64,000 bases of DNA from Blastochloris viridis. GTDB lineage: Bacteria; Pseudomonadota; Alphaproteobacteria; Rhizobiales; Xanthobacteraceae. The stretch lies in assembly GCF_001402875.1 (NCBI RefSeq), contig NZ_CP012946.1:474001-538000 (forward strand), in the 5' to 3' direction. Made by a program: the position numbers and the translations under genes. A model generated the notes under the pieces. The model worked only from the letters and a program-made list of their open reading frames with translations. It did no database searches and was not told the DNA's origin. Below, piece after piece: positions 34,180-44,139 of this stretch (position 1 is the stretch's first letter; each line of letters opens with the position of its first letter).

Positions 34180-36873
34180 ATGGACGATCTTCTTCGCGAA
34201 TTCCTGACCGAGACGAATGAAAGTCTGGATACGGTCGACGTTCAGCTGGTTCGATTCGAGCAGGATCCGAACGACAAGAAAATTCTCGATAACATCTTCC
34301 GCCTGGTCCACACCATCAAGGGGACCTGCGGCTTCCTCGGCCTGCCGCGCCTCGAGGCTCTGGCGCACGCCGCCGAGACCCTGATGGGCAAATTCCGCGA
34401 CGGCATGCCGGTCACCGGCGAGGCGGTGACGCTGATCCTGTGCACCATCGATCGCCTGAAGCAGGTGCTGGACGGGCTCGAACGCCAGGAGGAGGAACCC
34501 ACCGGTTCCGACACCGACCTGATCGGGCAGTTGGAGCACATGGCGCTGCACGGGCTCGGCGAAGCTGCGCCGGCGACGGTGCCCGAGCCGGAGCCCGAAG
34601 CGCCGGCGCTGGCCACCGGCTCGCTGACCGAGCAGACCCTGGAGCGGCCGCTGCGCCCGGGCGAGGTTTCGCTCGATGAGCTCGAGCGGGCATTCCGCGA
34701 GACCGCGCCGGAGGTGCCGGTGCCGGCGCCGAAGACGGCGAAGGGCAAGAGGGCCGAAGCCAAGAAGGCCGAGGCGAAGAAGGCCGACGCCAAGACCGAG
34801 GACGATGAGAAGGCGCCGGAGTCGCTGGTCAAGAACCAGAGCATCCGCGTCAATGTCGAGACGCTCGAGCACCTGATGACCATGGTGTCCGAGCTGGTGC
34901 TGACCCGCAACCAGCTGCTCGAGATCGTCCGCCGCCACGAAGATTCCGAATTCAAGGTGCCGCTGCAGCGGCTGTCCAACGTCACCGCCGAGCTGCAGGA
35001 AGGCGTGATGAAGACGCGCATGCAGCCGATCGGCAACGCCTGGCAGAAGCTGCCGCGGGTGGTGCGCGACCTCGCCAACGAGCTGGGCAAGTCGATCGAG
35101 CTTGAGACGGTCGGCGCCGAGACCGAGCTCGACCGCCAGGTGCTCGACCTGATCAAGGACCCGCTCACCCACATGGTTCGCAACTCGGCGGACCACGGGC
35201 TCGAAGGCCCGGAGGAGCGGCGCGCCAATGGCAAGTCCGAGACCGGCACCATCCGCCTGTCGGCCTTCCACGAGGGCGGCCACATCATCATCGAGATCGC
35301 CGACGACGGGCGCGGCCTCCACACCGAGAAGATCAAGGCCAAGGCGATTGCCAACGGCCTGATCAACGAGGTCGACGCCGAGAAGATGTCGGAGAACCAG
35401 ATCCAGAAGTTCATCTTCGCGCCGGGCTTTTCGACCGCCGCCAAGGTGACTTCGGTGTCCGGCCGCGGCGTCGGCATGGACGTGGTGCGCACCAACATCG
35501 ACCAGATCGGCGGCGCCATCGACCTGAAGTCGGTTTACGGCGAAGGCACCACCGTCACCATCAAGATCCCGCTGACGCTGGCCATCGTCTCGGCGCTGAT
35601 CGTGGAGGCGGGCGGCGACCGCTTCGCCATCCCGCAGCTCGCGGTGGTCGAGCTGGTGCGGGCGCAGTCCAATTCCGAGCACCGCATCGAGCGCATCAAG
35701 GACACTCCGGTGCTGCGGCTGCGCAACAAGCTGCTGCCGCTGGTGCATCTGAAGCGTCTGCTCAAGATCGACGGCGGCCAGAAGATCGACGAGGAGACCG
35801 GCTTCATCGTGGTGACGCAGGTCGGCAACCAGACCTTCGGCATCGTGGTCGACGGCGTGTTCCACACCGAGGAAATCGTGGTCAAGCCGATGTCCTCGAA
35901 GCTGCGCCACATCCCGATGTTCTCCGGCAACACCATCCTCGGCGACGGCTCGGTGATCATGATCATCGATCCGAACGGCATTTCCTCCGCGTTCGGTGCG
36001 GGCACCGACACCCGCCAGGCTGCCGAGGACGAGGCCGAGGAGGCGTATTCGGACGCCGCCAGCCAGACCATTTCGCTCCTGGTGTTCCGCGCCGGCTCCA
36101 CCGAGCCCAAGGCGGTGCCGCTGTCGCTGGTCACCCGGCTGGAGGAGATCGACGCCAAGAAGATCGAGCGCTCCAACGGCCGGTGGCTGGTGCAGTACCG
36201 CGGCAGCCTGATGCCGCTGGTGACGGTGAATCCGCACCTCACCGTGCGCTCCGAAGGCACCCAGCCGATGCTGGTGTTCTCGGAGTCCGGCCGCTCGATG
36301 GGCCTCGTCGTCGACGAAATCGTCGACATCGTCGAGGACCGCCTCAACATCGAGGTGGCGAGCGAGCAGCCCGGCGTGCTTGGCTCGGCGGTGATCAAGG
36401 GCCAGGCCACCGAGGTGATCGACATCGGCCATTATCTGCCGATGGCGTTCGAGGACTGGATGTCGCGCGGCCTGGCCCGCACCAGCTCCGCCTCGCGCAA
36501 GCTGCTGTTCGTCGACGACTCGCCGTTCTTCCGCAACATGCTGACGCCGGTGCTGCGCGCGGCGGGCTATGACGTCGTCGCCTGCGTCGACGGCGAGGCG
36601 GCGCTTCAGGTTCTGAAGGCCGATCAGCGCTTCGATGCGGTGGTCGCCGACGTCGAGATGCCGGGCATGGACGGCTTCGAGCTCGCCGAGCAGGTCAAGA
36701 CCGATCCGCGCACCAAGCACATGCCGATGATCGCGCTGTCGTCGGTGACGACGCCGTCCTCGATCGAGCGCGGCCGCCAGGCTGGGTTCGACGACCATAT
36801 CGCCAAGTTCGACCGGCAGGGCCTGATCGCGGCGCTGAAGGAATGCACCGTGGAATGGGAGAAGGCAGCGTGA
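34180..36873 (+). CDS. cheA: Hybrid chemotaxis histidine kinase CheA with C-terminal receiver
   Basis: 897 aa. HPt domain with phosphoryl H44 (RLVHTIKGTCGFLG); Lys/Ala/Glu-rich linker (about 180-212); dimerisation helix (about 222-285); HATPase N-box RNSADHG (334-340) and G-boxes DDGRGL and GRGVGMDVV; a first CheW-like domain (about 460-600); a second CheW-like stretch (about 630-745); and a receiver with D824 and K876. Hybrid CheA-REC proteins occur in alphaproteobacterial che and Frz-like pathways. ATG 34180 fits the HPt start; ATG 34156 adds eight residues. GTGA overlap with cheW. Confidence 0.93.
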   Translation: MDDLLREFLTETNESLDTVDVQLVRFEQDPNDKKILDNIFRLVHTIKGTCGFLGLPRLEALAHAAETLMGKFRDGMPVTGEAVTLILCTIDRLKQVLDGLERQEEEPTGSDTDLIGQLEHMALHGLGEAAPATVPEPEPEAPALATGSLTEQTLERPLRPGEVSLDELERAFRETAPEVPVPAPKTAKGKRAEAKKAEAKKADAKTEDDEKAPESLVKNQSIRVNVETLEHLMTMVSELVLTRNQLLEIVRRHEDSEFKVPLQRLSNVTAELQEGVMKTRMQPIGNAWQKLPRVVRDLANELGKSIELETVGAETELDRQVLDLIKDPLTHMVRNSADHGLEGPEERRANGKSETGTIRLSAFHEGGHIIIEIADDGRGLHTEKIKAKAIANGLINEVDAEKMSENQIQKFIFAPGFSTAAKVTSVSGRGVGMDVVRTNIDQIGGAIDLKSVYGEGTTVTIKIPLTLAIVSALIVEAGGDRFAIPQLAVVELVRAQSNSEHRIERIKDTPVLRLRNKLLPLVHLKRLLKIDGGQKIDEETGFIVVTQVGNQTFGIVVDGVFHTEEIVVKPMSSKLRHIPMFSGNTILGDGSVIMIIDPNGISSAFGAGTDTRQAAEDEAEEAYSDAASQTISLLVFRAGSTEPKAVPLSLVTRLEEIDAKKIERSNGRWLVQYRGSLMPLVTVNPHLTVRSEGTQPMLVFSESGRSMGLVVDEIVDIVEDRLNIEVASEQPGVLGSAVIKGQATEVIDIGHYLPMAFEDWMSRGLARTSSASRKLLFVDDSPFFRNMLTPVLRAAGYDVVACVDGEAALQVLKADQRFDAVVADVEMPGMDGFELAEQVKTDPRTKHMPMIALSSVTTPSSIERGRQAGFDDHIAKFDRQGLIAALKECTVEWEKAA

Positions 36874-37352
36874 GCGCCGAGGATACGACCGTGACGGCCG
36901 CGTTGAGCGACGACACCATCGAGTTCGTCACCGTGCTGATCGGCGGACAGTTGTTCGGTCTGCCGATCGGGCGGGTGCAGGACGTGTTCATGCCCGACCG
37001 CCTCACCCGCGTGCCGCTGGCGGCGCCGGAACTGGCGGGCGTGCTCAACCTGCGCGGCCGCATCGTGACCGCCATCGACATGCGCGTGCGCCTCGGCCTG
37101 CCGCCCCGCGACGACGGCAAGACCAACATGGCAGTCGGCATCGAGCACAAGGGCGAGAGCTACGGCCTCCTGATCGACCAGGTCGGCGAAGTGCTGAAGG
37201 TGTCGGAAGCGACCCGCGAGGCCAATCCGGCCAACCTCGACTCGCGCTGGTCGCGGGTGGCGGGTGGCGTGCACCGTCTCGACGGCCAGCTGATGGTGAT
37301 TCTCGACGTCGACCGCGTGCTCGATACCGGCACCGACGCGCTCGCCGCGTGA
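36870..37352 (+). CDS. cheW: Chemotaxis coupling protein CheW
   Basis: 160 aa CheW domain (FVTVLIGGQLFGLPIGRVQDVF, GVLNLRGRIVTAIDMRVRLGL, GLLIDQVGEVL) that links receptors to CheA. GTG 36870 overlaps the cheA stop as GTGA and has GGAGAAGG upstream, so it is preferred over the in-frame ATG at 36843 inside cheA. Confidence 0.93.
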   Translation: MSAEDTTVTAALSDDTIEFVTVLIGGQLFGLPIGRVQDVFMPDRLTRVPLAAPELAGVLNLRGRIVTAIDMRVRLGLPPRDDGKTNMAVGIEHKGESYGLLIDQVGEVLKVSEATREANPANLDSRWSRVAGGVHRLDGQLMVILDVDRVLDTGTDALAA

Positions 37353-37367
37353 TGAGGAGAGGATGAC

Positions 37368-37733
<366 letters not shown>

Positions 37734-37748
37734 TAAGGTCTTCGGACG

Positions 37749-37761
37749 ATCACGTCGTGAT
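37749..37761. promoter_or_regulatory. Palindrome ATCACG-T-CGTGAT after cheY
   Basis: Perfect 6-base arms flanking one base, 16 bases after the cheY stop and within the 197-bp cheY-cheB spacer. It is small for a terminator and lacks a T-run; it could be a DNA-binding site. Function unknown. Confidence 0.35.
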
Positions 37762-37930
37762 TCCGGAAACGACTTCGCCGACCAATCCTCGATCTGATTT
37801 TTCGGTGACCGGAAGCCGAAACGCTGGCCTGGTCGGCCTGATTTCGTGATCCGTCCGATTCCGCGCCGATACGGCACGGGCGCCGCAGCCGCGGGTCCGG
37901 ACCCTTTCCATTCTGCGACGCGTGTGAACG

Positions 37931-39067
37931 ATGAGCGCCACCGCCCCCGTGTTGTCCCCAGCCGACCACCCGATCCGCGTGATGATTGTCGACGACGCCG
38001 TCGTCGTTCGCGGGCTGGTATCGCGCTGGCTCGCCGAAGAGCAGGGCGTGGAGGTGGTGGCGTCGCTGCGCAACGGCCGCGAGGCGGTCGACCAGTTCAG
38101 CCGCTACGACCCGGACGTGGTGGTGCTCGACATCGAGATGCCCGAGCTCGACGGCATCTCGACGCTGCCGCGGCTGCTGGAAAAGAAGCGCGACCTCGTG
38201 GTGATCATGGCGTCGACGCTGACGCGCCGCAACGCCGAGATCTCGCTCAAGGCGCTGTCGCTCGGTGCCGCCGACTACATCCCCAAGCCGGAAACCAACC
38301 GCGACGTCACCACCTCGACGACGTTCCGGCGTGAGCTGGTCGACAAGATCAAGAGCCTCGGCGCCCGCCGCCGCCGCAGCGGGCCGCGCCCGGCGCCGGC
38401 TCCCGGCCGGCCGGTGCCGCAGCTGGCGCCGCGCCTCGGGCCGCTGCCGGCCGACATCAGGCTTCGGCCGTTTCCGCCGACGCCGCCGCGCATCATCGTC
38501 ATCGGCTCATCGACCGGCGGGCCGCAGGCGCTGCAGGTGGTGCTCAAGGGACTGGCGCCAATCGCCGCGCGCTTTCCCATCATCATCACCCAGCACATGC
38601 CGCCGACCTTCACCACCATTCTCGCCGAGCACCTCAGCCGCGCCAGCGGCCGGCCGGCGCACGAGGGCATCGACGGCGAGGCGATCACCGCCGGCACCAT
38701 CTATGTCGCGCCGGGCGGCCGCCACATGGTGATCAAGCGCGTCAACAACGTGCCGGTGATCGGGCTCGATGACGGCCCGCCGGTAAACTACTGCAAACCC
38801 GCGGTCGACCCCTTGTTCGCGTCGGCGGCGGACGCCTATGGCGCAGGGCTGCTCGCCGTCGTGCTGACCGGCATGGGCTCCGACGGGGCCCACGGCGCCG
38901 GAGGCATCGTCGCACGCGGCGGTGCGGTCATCGCCCAGGACGAGGCGACCAGCGTCGTCTGGGGCATGCCCGGCGCCACCGCGCATTCCGGGGTGTGTTC
39001 GGCGGTGCTGCCGCTCGCAGACATCGCCCCGCGCATCATTCGCCTTGCTTCAGGAGACCGCCTGTGA
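37931..39067 (+). CDS. cheB: Chemotaxis protein-glutamate methylesterase CheB
   Basis: 378 aa: N-terminal receiver with D67 ([12 protein letters not shown]), basic/Pro-rich linker (about 143-180), and C-terminal methylesterase with S194 ([11 protein letters not shown]), H222 (ITQHMPP) and D318 ([10 protein letters not shown]). Removes methyl groups from receptors when phosphorylated by CheA. Its stop overlaps the cheR start. Confidence 0.93.
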   Translation: MSATAPVLSPADHPIRVMIVDDAVVVRGLVSRWLAEEQGVEVVASLRNGREAVDQFSRYDPDVVVLDIEMPELDGISTLPRLLEKKRDLVVIMASTLTRRNAEISLKALSLGAADYIPKPETNRDVTTSTTFRRELVDKIKSLGARRRRSGPRPAPAPGRPVPQLAPRLGPLPADIRLRPFPPTPPRIIVIGSSTGGPQALQVVLKGLAPIAARFPIIITQHMPPTFTTILAEHLSRASGRPAHEGIDGEAITAGTIYVAPGGRHMVIKRVNNVPVIGLDDGPPVNYCKPAVDPLFASAADAYGAGLLAVVLTGMGSDGAHGAGGIVARGGAVIAQDEATSVVWGMPGATAHSGVCSAVLPLADIAPRIIRLASGDRL

Positions 39068-39939
39068 CGCCACTCGATTATGAGTACCTGCGCAAGTTCC
39101 TGAAAGATCGCTCCGGTCTGGTGCTCTCCAACGACAAGCAGTACCTGATCGAGAGCCGCTTGCTGCCGGTGGCGCGCAAGGTCGGGCTTGGCTCGATTTC
39201 GGAGCTGGTCGCCAAGTTGAAGGCGCCGGGTGCCGATCGCCTCGCGATCGATGTCACCGAGGCGATGACGACCAACGAGTCGTTCTTCTTTCGCGACAAG
39301 GTGCCGTTCGACCATTTCCGCGACACCATGCTGCCGAAAATGATGGCGGCGCGCGCCAGGGAGCGGCGCCTGCGCATCTGGTGCGCGGCGGCCTCGACCG
39401 GCCAGGAGCCCTATTCGCTCGCCATCGTGCTCAAGGAGATGGCTGACAAGCTGATGGGTTGGCGCGTCGAGATCATCGGCACCGACCTGTCCATCGAGGT
39501 GCTCGACAAGGCCAAGGCCGGCATCTACAGCCAGTTCGAGGTGCAGCGCGGCCTGCCGATCCAGATGCTGGTCAAGTATTTCGACCAGACCGGCGACGTG
39601 TGGCAGATCAAATCCGAAATCCGGGGCATGGTGCAATACCGTCCCCTCAACCTGCTCACCGACTTCTCCTCGCTCGGCAGTTTCGACATCGTGTTCTGCC
39701 GCAACGTGCTGATCTATTTCGACCAGGACACCAAGGTCGGCGTGCTGAGCCGCATCGCCAGGCTCACCGTGCCGGAGGGCTTCCTGGTGCTGGGTGCGGC
39801 GGAGACCGTGGTCGGCCTCACCGATGCGTTCGTGCCGGTGCCGGACAAGCGCGGCCTTTATCAGCCCAACGTCACCGGCAAGCCGGGGCTGGGCTCGATC
39901 GGGGCGCCGCGCCTCAATGTGGCGGGCGCGCGGATGTAA
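39064..39939 (+). CDS. cheR: Chemotaxis protein methyltransferase CheR
   Basis: 291 aa. N-terminal helical domain and SAM-binding core with [35 protein letters not shown] and [14 protein letters not shown]. Adds methyl groups to receptor glutamates. GTG 39064 overlaps the cheB stop (GTGA) and is preceded by GGAG, so it is chosen over upstream in-frame codons within cheB. Last gene of cheA-W-Y-B-R; no receptor or cheD gene adjoins. An 8-base inverted repeat (CGGTTTCC/GGAAACCG, 39978-40005) follows and may end the operon. Confidence 0.93.
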   Translation: MTPLDYEYLRKFLKDRSGLVLSNDKQYLIESRLLPVARKVGLGSISELVAKLKAPGADRLAIDVTEAMTTNESFFFRDKVPFDHFRDTMLPKMMAARARERRLRIWCAAASTGQEPYSLAIVLKEMADKLMGWRVEIIGTDLSIEVLDKAKAGIYSQFEVQRGLPIQMLVKYFDQTGDVWQIKSEIRGMVQYRPLNLLTDFSSLGSFDIVFCRNVLIYFDQDTKVGVLSRIARLTVPEGFLVLGAAETVVGLTDAFVPVPDKRGLYQPNVTGKPGLGSIGAPRLNVAGARM

Positions 39940-40053
39940 CACCAACGGCGGCGGCGGCCGACCGTCGGTATCGCCTTCGGTTTCCCGGGGACCAGCCGGA
40001 AACCGCTTCGCACCTGCGCTGCCACCTGCGCGGCAATTTTGTCGTGCCAGGGC

Positions 40054-40431
40054 TCAGTCGGCCCGCGGGGCGATGGCGCGCCGCACCTCGCCCAGCGCCT
40101 GTTCGCAGGCACCGGCATCGCCAACGGCGTCAGCCTGACGCGCCCGCTCCATTCCGACCACGATGGTATCCATCGCCTCTGGCGAGATGTCGCCGAGGTT
40201 GACTTCGGCCGCGGCGATCGAGTCCGGCGTCGGCTGGCGATGCATCAAGGCGCGGTTGCCTTCGTCCCCGACCGGCCCGGCCGCGGCGTGCGCCGCCAGC
40301 GCGGCATCGACATGTGTCTGCATCCGGTCGATCGCCTTCGAGCACGGACCGGCCAGGACCGGCGAGGCTCCGGTCAGGCTTTCGACCAGGACGACGATGC
40401 CGGCAACCGCCAGCATGCTGCGAATGGTCAT
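40054..40431 (-). CDS. Small secreted protein of unknown function
   Basis: 125 aa with a signal peptide (MLAVAGIVVLVESLTGASPV, cleaved near VLAG). The mature part has one Cys near its start (GPCSKAIDRMQTHVDAAL) and one near its end (DAGACEQALGEVRRA), which could form a disulfide between two helices. GGAGG six bases before ATG 40431 supports it as a real gene. No family recognised. Confidence 0.7.
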   Translation of the reverse strand: MTIRSMLAVAGIVVLVESLTGASPVLAGPCSKAIDRMQTHVDAALAAHAAAGPVGDEGNRALMHRQPTPDSIAAAEVNLGDISPEAMDTIVVGMERARQADAVGDAGACEQALGEVRRAIAPRAD

Positions 40432-40658
40432 GACGAGCCTCCGACGCGCGACGACCGCGTCGCGTGAGCTGCCATCACAACCCGATCGGGAGAGGACTGT
40501 TCCAAACCTGGCGCGGATACAACCGGAGGGGGGCCGACGACATGTGGCAATTCATACGGCTTCCGGGATCACGAGCGGATCAACCGGAAACGGTATGATG
40601 CCGTTAGCTTGGCAGCGCGCGCGGTGGTCGTCCCACCACCGTTCGCCCCGCCGTAACC

Positions 40659-40682
40659 AAAAGGCCCCGCACGAGCGGGGCC
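40659..40682 (-). terminator. Rho-independent terminator of ctrA
   Basis: Read on the minus strand: stem GGCCCCGC / GCGGGGCC with a four-base loop (40663-40682), followed by TTTT (40662-40659), 27 bases beyond the ctrA stop. Confidence 0.85.
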
Positions 40683-40708
40683 AGACGGAATACGGCTCGG
40701 GAATTCGG

Positions 40709-41410
40709 TCAGGCCGGAATGCGCTCGTCATTCTCGGAGGGCTCGCGCAGCACGTAGCCGCGGCCCCACACCGTCTCGATGTAGTTCTTGCCGTTCGAGG
40801 CGTTGGCCAGCTTCTTGCGCAGCTTGCAGATGAAGACGTCGATGATCTTCAGCTCCGGCTCGTCCATGCCGCCATAGAGATGGTTGAGGAACATCTCCTT
40901 GGTCAGCGTGGTGCCTTTGCGCAGGCTGAGGAGTTCCAGCATCTGGTACTCCTTGCCGGTCAGATGGACGCGGGCGCCGTGGACCTCGACGGTCTTGGTG
41001 TCGAGATTGACGATCAGGTCGCCGGTGGCGATGACCGATTGGGCGTGGCCTTTCGAGCGCCGCACGATGGCGTGGATGCGCGCGATCAGCTCGTCCTTGT
41101 GGAACGGCTTGGTCAGATAGTCGTCGGCGCCAAAGCCGAGCCCCTTCACCTTGTCCTCGATGCCGGCGAGGCCGGAAAGGATCAGGATCGGTGTCTTCAC
41201 CTTGGAGACGCGCAACGTCCGCAGCACCTCATAGCCCGACATGTCGGGCAAATTGAGATCCAGCAGAATGATATCGTAGTCGTATAGCTTGCCGAGATCG
41301 ACGCCCTCTTCGCCAAGGTCCGTCGTGTAGACGTTGAAGCTCTCCGACTTGAGCATCAATTCGATGCTCTGAGCCGTCGCGCTGTCGTCCTCTATCAGCA
41401 GGACACGCAT
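40709..41410 (-). CDS. ctrA: Cell-cycle master response regulator CtrA
   Basis: 233 aa OmpR-type regulator. Receiver with [20 protein letters not shown] at the N-terminus and phosphoryl D51 ([17 protein letters not shown]); winged-helix DNA-binding domain ending [32 protein letters not shown]. Sequence and length are those of CtrA, which controls division, DNA replication start and flagellar genes in Alphaproteobacteria. Phosphorylated through ChpT, whose gene is nearby. The C-terminus ends in Pro-Ala rather than the Ala-Ala proteolysis tag seen in Caulobacter. Divergent from fliI. Confidence 0.96.
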   Translation of the reverse strand: MRVLLIEDDSATAQSIELMLKSESFNVYTTDLGEEGVDLGKLYDYDIILLDLNLPDMSGYEVLRTLRVSKVKTPILILSGLAGIEDKVKGLGFGADDYLTKPFHKDELIARIHAIVRRSKGHAQSVIATGDLIVNLDTKTVEVHGARVHLTGKEYQMLELLSLRKGTTLTKEMFLNHLYGGMDEPELKIIDVFICKLRKKLANASNGKNYIETVWGRGYVLREPSENDERIPA

Positions 41411-41507
41411 CAGTATCCCCTTCCCGCCAGCATGGCGGCGACCCGGACCCCTTGCCGATGCACACGCAAACCCGGCTCGGTACGATTGATTCGAAAACTA
41501 GCGACTG

Positions 41508-41515
41508 ATGGTTAA
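41508..41515 (-). promoter_or_regulatory. CtrA box (TTAACCAT)
   Basis: Exact match, read on the minus strand, to the 8-base CtrA site, 98 bases upstream of the ctrA start and 330 upstream of fliI. It may serve CtrA autoregulation. A single 8-mer can occur by chance, but the placement beside ctrA makes it credible. Confidence 0.6.
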
Positions 41516-41717
41516 CAAAGTCCGCTTCGGCCAGGCAACCGGCCCCTGCCAGACTTTTGACGAATCACGTAATATTTTGCCATCGATCGTGCGTTTCGTA
41601 CCGTACCCTGGTTTGCATAACGCCGGAGGAACTCCCAAAAAAAGCGGCCTGCGAGGTGGCACCTTGTGGTGCCGGCCTTGGCCACCCTGAACCCAACGGC
41701 GATGATTAACGAGGCGA

Positions 41718-41734
41718 GTAAACAAATCGTTTAC
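41718..41734. promoter_or_regulatory. GTAAAC-N5-GTTTAC palindrome upstream of fliI
   Basis: Perfect 6-base arms with a 5-base centre, 110 bases before the fliI ATG, in an A/T-rich pocket. The symmetry suggests a dimeric regulator's operator; the binder is unknown. It does not match TTAA-N7-TTAA. Confidence 0.5.
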
Positions 41735-41844
41735 GCCGCCGCAAGTGTCGGGAAGAACGCCGTTTCACCCGCGGTTTGTGCGCACGCGTTAAACCCTCCC
41801 GGCAAGGACACGCCGTCGCCGGGCACCAGCCCGAAGGATCCTTC

Positions 41845-43200
41845 ATGATGAAGACGCTGGCCGATCAGATCGCGGAGATCGGCGCCGTCGAAATCTATGG
41901 GCGCGTCGCCACCGTGCGCGGCCTGCTGGTCGAAGTGGCCGGGCCGGTGAACGCGATGCCGATCGGCGCGCGCATCTCGGTGGAGACCGCGCCCGATCGC
42001 ACCATTCCCTGCGAGGTGGTCGGCTTTGTCAGCGGCCGCGCGCTGCTGATGCCGTTCTCGGACCTTGAAGGCGTACGGCGCGGCTGTCGCGCCATCGTGT
42101 CGCCGACGGTGCCGACAGTGCGGCCGTCGGCGGGCTGGCTTGGCCGTGTCGTCAACGCCATGGGCGAGCCGGTCGACGGCAAGGGGCCGCTGCCGGCCGG
42201 CGCCGAGCCCTATCCGTTCCGCAATTCGCCGCCGTCCGCCCACGCCCGTCGCCGGGTCGGCGAGCCGCTCGACCTCGGCGTTCGCGCGCTGAACACGTTT
42301 CTGACCTGTTGCCGCGGCCAGCGCATGGGCATCTTCGCCGGCTCGGGCGTCGGCAAGTCGGTGCTGCTGTCGATGCTGGCGCGCAACACCGCCGCCGACG
42401 TATCGGTAATCGGGCTGGTCGGCGAGCGTGGCCGCGAGGTGAAGGAGTTCCTGGAGGACGACCTCGGCGAGGAGGGCATGAAGCGCGCGGTGGTGGTGGT
42501 CGCCACCTCCGACGAGCCGGCGCTGATGCGCCGGCAGGCCGCCTATTTGACGCTGGCGGTCGCGGAATATTTCCGCGACCAGGGCGCCGACGTGCTGTGC
42601 ATGATGGATTCTGTCACCCGCTTCGCCATGGCGCAGCGCGAGATCGGGCTGTCGACCGGCGAGCCGCCCACCGCCAAGGGCTATACCCCGACCGTGTTCA
42701 CCGAACTACCGCGGCTGCTGGAGCGCGCCGGCCCCGGCATCGACGAAGGCACCATCACCGGCATCTTCACCGTGCTGGTCGACGGCGACGATCACAACGA
42801 ACCGGTGGCCGACGCGGTGCGCGGCATTCTCGACGGCCATATCGTGATGGAGCGCTCGATCGCCGAGCGCGGCCGCTATCCGGCGATCAACGTGCTGAAG
42901 TCGGTGTCGCGCACCATGCCGCGGTCGTGCGATCCGGCGTTCTGGCCGGTGGTGCAGCGCGCCAAGAAGGTGCTCGGCACCTTCTCCGACATGGAAGAAC
43001 TGATTCGACTCGGCGCCTACCGGCCGGGCGCCAGCGCCGAGGTCGACGAGTCGATCCAGCTCAACCCGGCGCTGGAAGCCTTCCTGGCCCAGGCCAAGGA
43101 GGAGTCGACCTCGCTGGCGGAGGGCTATCGCCGGCTGGCGGACATCGTCTCGCCCGCCGGCGCCAAGGCCTCGCCCGCCGGCGCCAAGCCGAAAGGGTGA
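41845..43200 (+). CDS. fliI: Flagellar export ATPase FliI
   Basis: 451 aa cytosolic ATPase energising flagellar type III export. Walker A GSGVGKS (166-172), [20 protein letters not shown] and Walker [20 protein letters not shown] are intact. ATG 41845 has AAGGA six bases upstream (a second ATG follows at once). The C-terminus ends in a tandem [13 protein letters not shown] coded by a directly repeated 18-mer (43150-43191). The ctrA-fliI-fliJ order is a known alphaproteobacterial arrangement. Confidence 0.95.
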   Translation: MMKTLADQIAEIGAVEIYGRVATVRGLLVEVAGPVNAMPIGARISVETAPDRTIPCEVVGFVSGRALLMPFSDLEGVRRGCRAIVSPTVPTVRPSAGWLGRVVNAMGEPVDGKGPLPAGAEPYPFRNSPPSAHARRRVGEPLDLGVRALNTFLTCCRGQRMGIFAGSGVGKSVLLSMLARNTAADVSVIGLVGERGREVKEFLEDDLGEEGMKRAVVVVATSDEPALMRRQAAYLTLAVAEYFRDQGADVLCMMDSVTRFAMAQREIGLSTGEPPTAKGYTPTVFTELPRLLERAGPGIDEGTITGIFTVLVDGDDHNEPVADAVRGILDGHIVMERSIAERGRYPAINVLKSVSRTMPRSCDPAFWPVVQRAKKVLGTFSDMEELIRLGAYRPGASAEVDESIQLNPALEAFLAQAKEESTSLAEGYRRLADIVSPAGAKASPAGAKPKG

Positions 43201-43599
43201 GGCCGGGCGGGAGTCCCGCGCTCGTTGGTCGAAAGCCCCTGTTCGAGCGATGAATTTCGCCGTGCGTCGGCCAGGTTGCGCGCGGCCGGTCGCTGCGGCG
43301 TGGCGGCGGGCGTGCCCCCGCAGGCCGGGTGGCGACGTTAAACTGTGTGCGGTTGATCCCGTCGTGATCCCGGACACAGCCGCGCTGAAACGCCTTGATC
43401 AGAAAGGGATTTCTCGGCGGCTGGACGGCGAAGCCCCGGTCTGATCGGGCGGATTTCGGATGAAGCGGCGAATAGTGCGGTGCGCGCGAATGTCCTGGTA
43501 ACCAAAGTTCAACGCCTGGGCCATATCGTGCGCCCTATTCGGCTGAACCTGCCGTTGTCCCAAGTCCCAGGCGATCTGCCGTACACCAGTGTCGAGTCC
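43201..43599. other. Non-coding spacer between fliI and fliJ
   Basis: 399 bases with no frame having both a ribosome site and recognisable protein. fliI and fliJ are usually adjacent, so this gap is wider than normal. The end (43490-43560) is less G+C-rich and might carry a separate fliJ promoter. No strong terminator hairpin was seen. Confidence 0.45.
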
Positions 43600-44007
43600 A
43601 TGAAGTCGCGTGAAACGCTCATCCGCTTGAAACGCTTCCAGGTCGACGAACGTCGCCGGCAGGTGGTTCAGATCGAGGCCATGATTGCGGATTTCGAACG
43701 GATGTCCGCCGAACTCGATCGCGAGATCCTGAGCGAGCAGGACCGCGCCGGCATCAACGATCCGGGCCATTTCGCCTACCCGACCTACGCCAGGGCGGCG
43801 ATGACGCGGCGCGACAATCTGCGCCGCTCGGCCGACGAACTGCGCGGGCAGCTCGATGACGCCCGCGCCCAACTGGCCGAGGCGTTCGACGAGCTCAAGA
43901 AGGTCGAGATCCTCGAGGAGCGCGATCAGGAGCGCGAGCGCATGGTCGAAGCCGCCCGCGAGCAGAGCGAACTCGACCGCATCGGCGCGCAGCTCCGCCA
44001 CGCCTGA
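43600..44007 (+). CDS. fliJ: Flagellar export chaperone FliJ
   Basis: 135 aa, almost wholly charged alpha-helical coiled coil (ETLIRLKRFQVDERRRQVVQ ... ELKKVEILEERDQERERMVE), the FliJ pattern. FliJ sits in the FliI ring like the gamma stalk of F1-ATPase and couples export. ATG 43600 (MKSRETL) fits the family N-terminus. It follows fliI after an unusual 399-bp gap. Confidence 0.85.
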   Translation: MKSRETLIRLKRFQVDERRRQVVQIEAMIADFERMSAELDREILSEQDRAGINDPGHFAYPTYARAAMTRRDNLRRSADELRGQLDDARAQLAEAFDELKKVEILEERDQERERMVEAAREQSELDRIGAQLRHA

Positions 44008-44139
44008 GCGCTGGCGCCGCGCACCGCACGGCGATGCCGACCGCGGCCGGGCCTTGGGCTCGGCCGTTTCGTTGGTGAGTTCCGCAGGCCGGGACGTTGT
44101 GCCCGCGGAGCCGATCGGCGCGGCCGCCGCGGAGGAACC

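Larger units (their letters stand above)
41411..41844. promoter_or_regulatory. ctrA-fliI divergent regulatory region
   Basis: A 434-bp gene-free region, more A/T-rich than its surroundings. It contains two CcrM-type GANTC sites (GATTC 41488-41492, GAATC 41562-41566), a TTAACCAT box on the minus strand, a GGCACC-ttgt-GGTGCC palindrome (41658-41673) and a GTAAAC-aaatc-GTTTAC palindrome (41718-41734). In Caulobacter, ctrA is controlled by GANTC methylation and by CtrA itself. Transcription starts are not identifiable by eye. Confidence 0.7.

Noticed and set aside
34087-36798. A 903-residue open frame antisense to cheA
   Set aside because: Same composition artefact; the plus-strand CheA has complete domains and catalytic residues.
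41656-41673. Possible sigma-54 promoter TGGCAC...GTGCC
   Set aside because: The GG-GC spacing is one base too long and the sequence is better explained as a GGCACC/GGTGCC palindrome.
41704-41722. TTAA-N7-TTAA full CtrA site upstream of fliI
   Set aside because: The right half reads AGTAA instead of TTAA; only the TTAACCAT box on the other side was kept.
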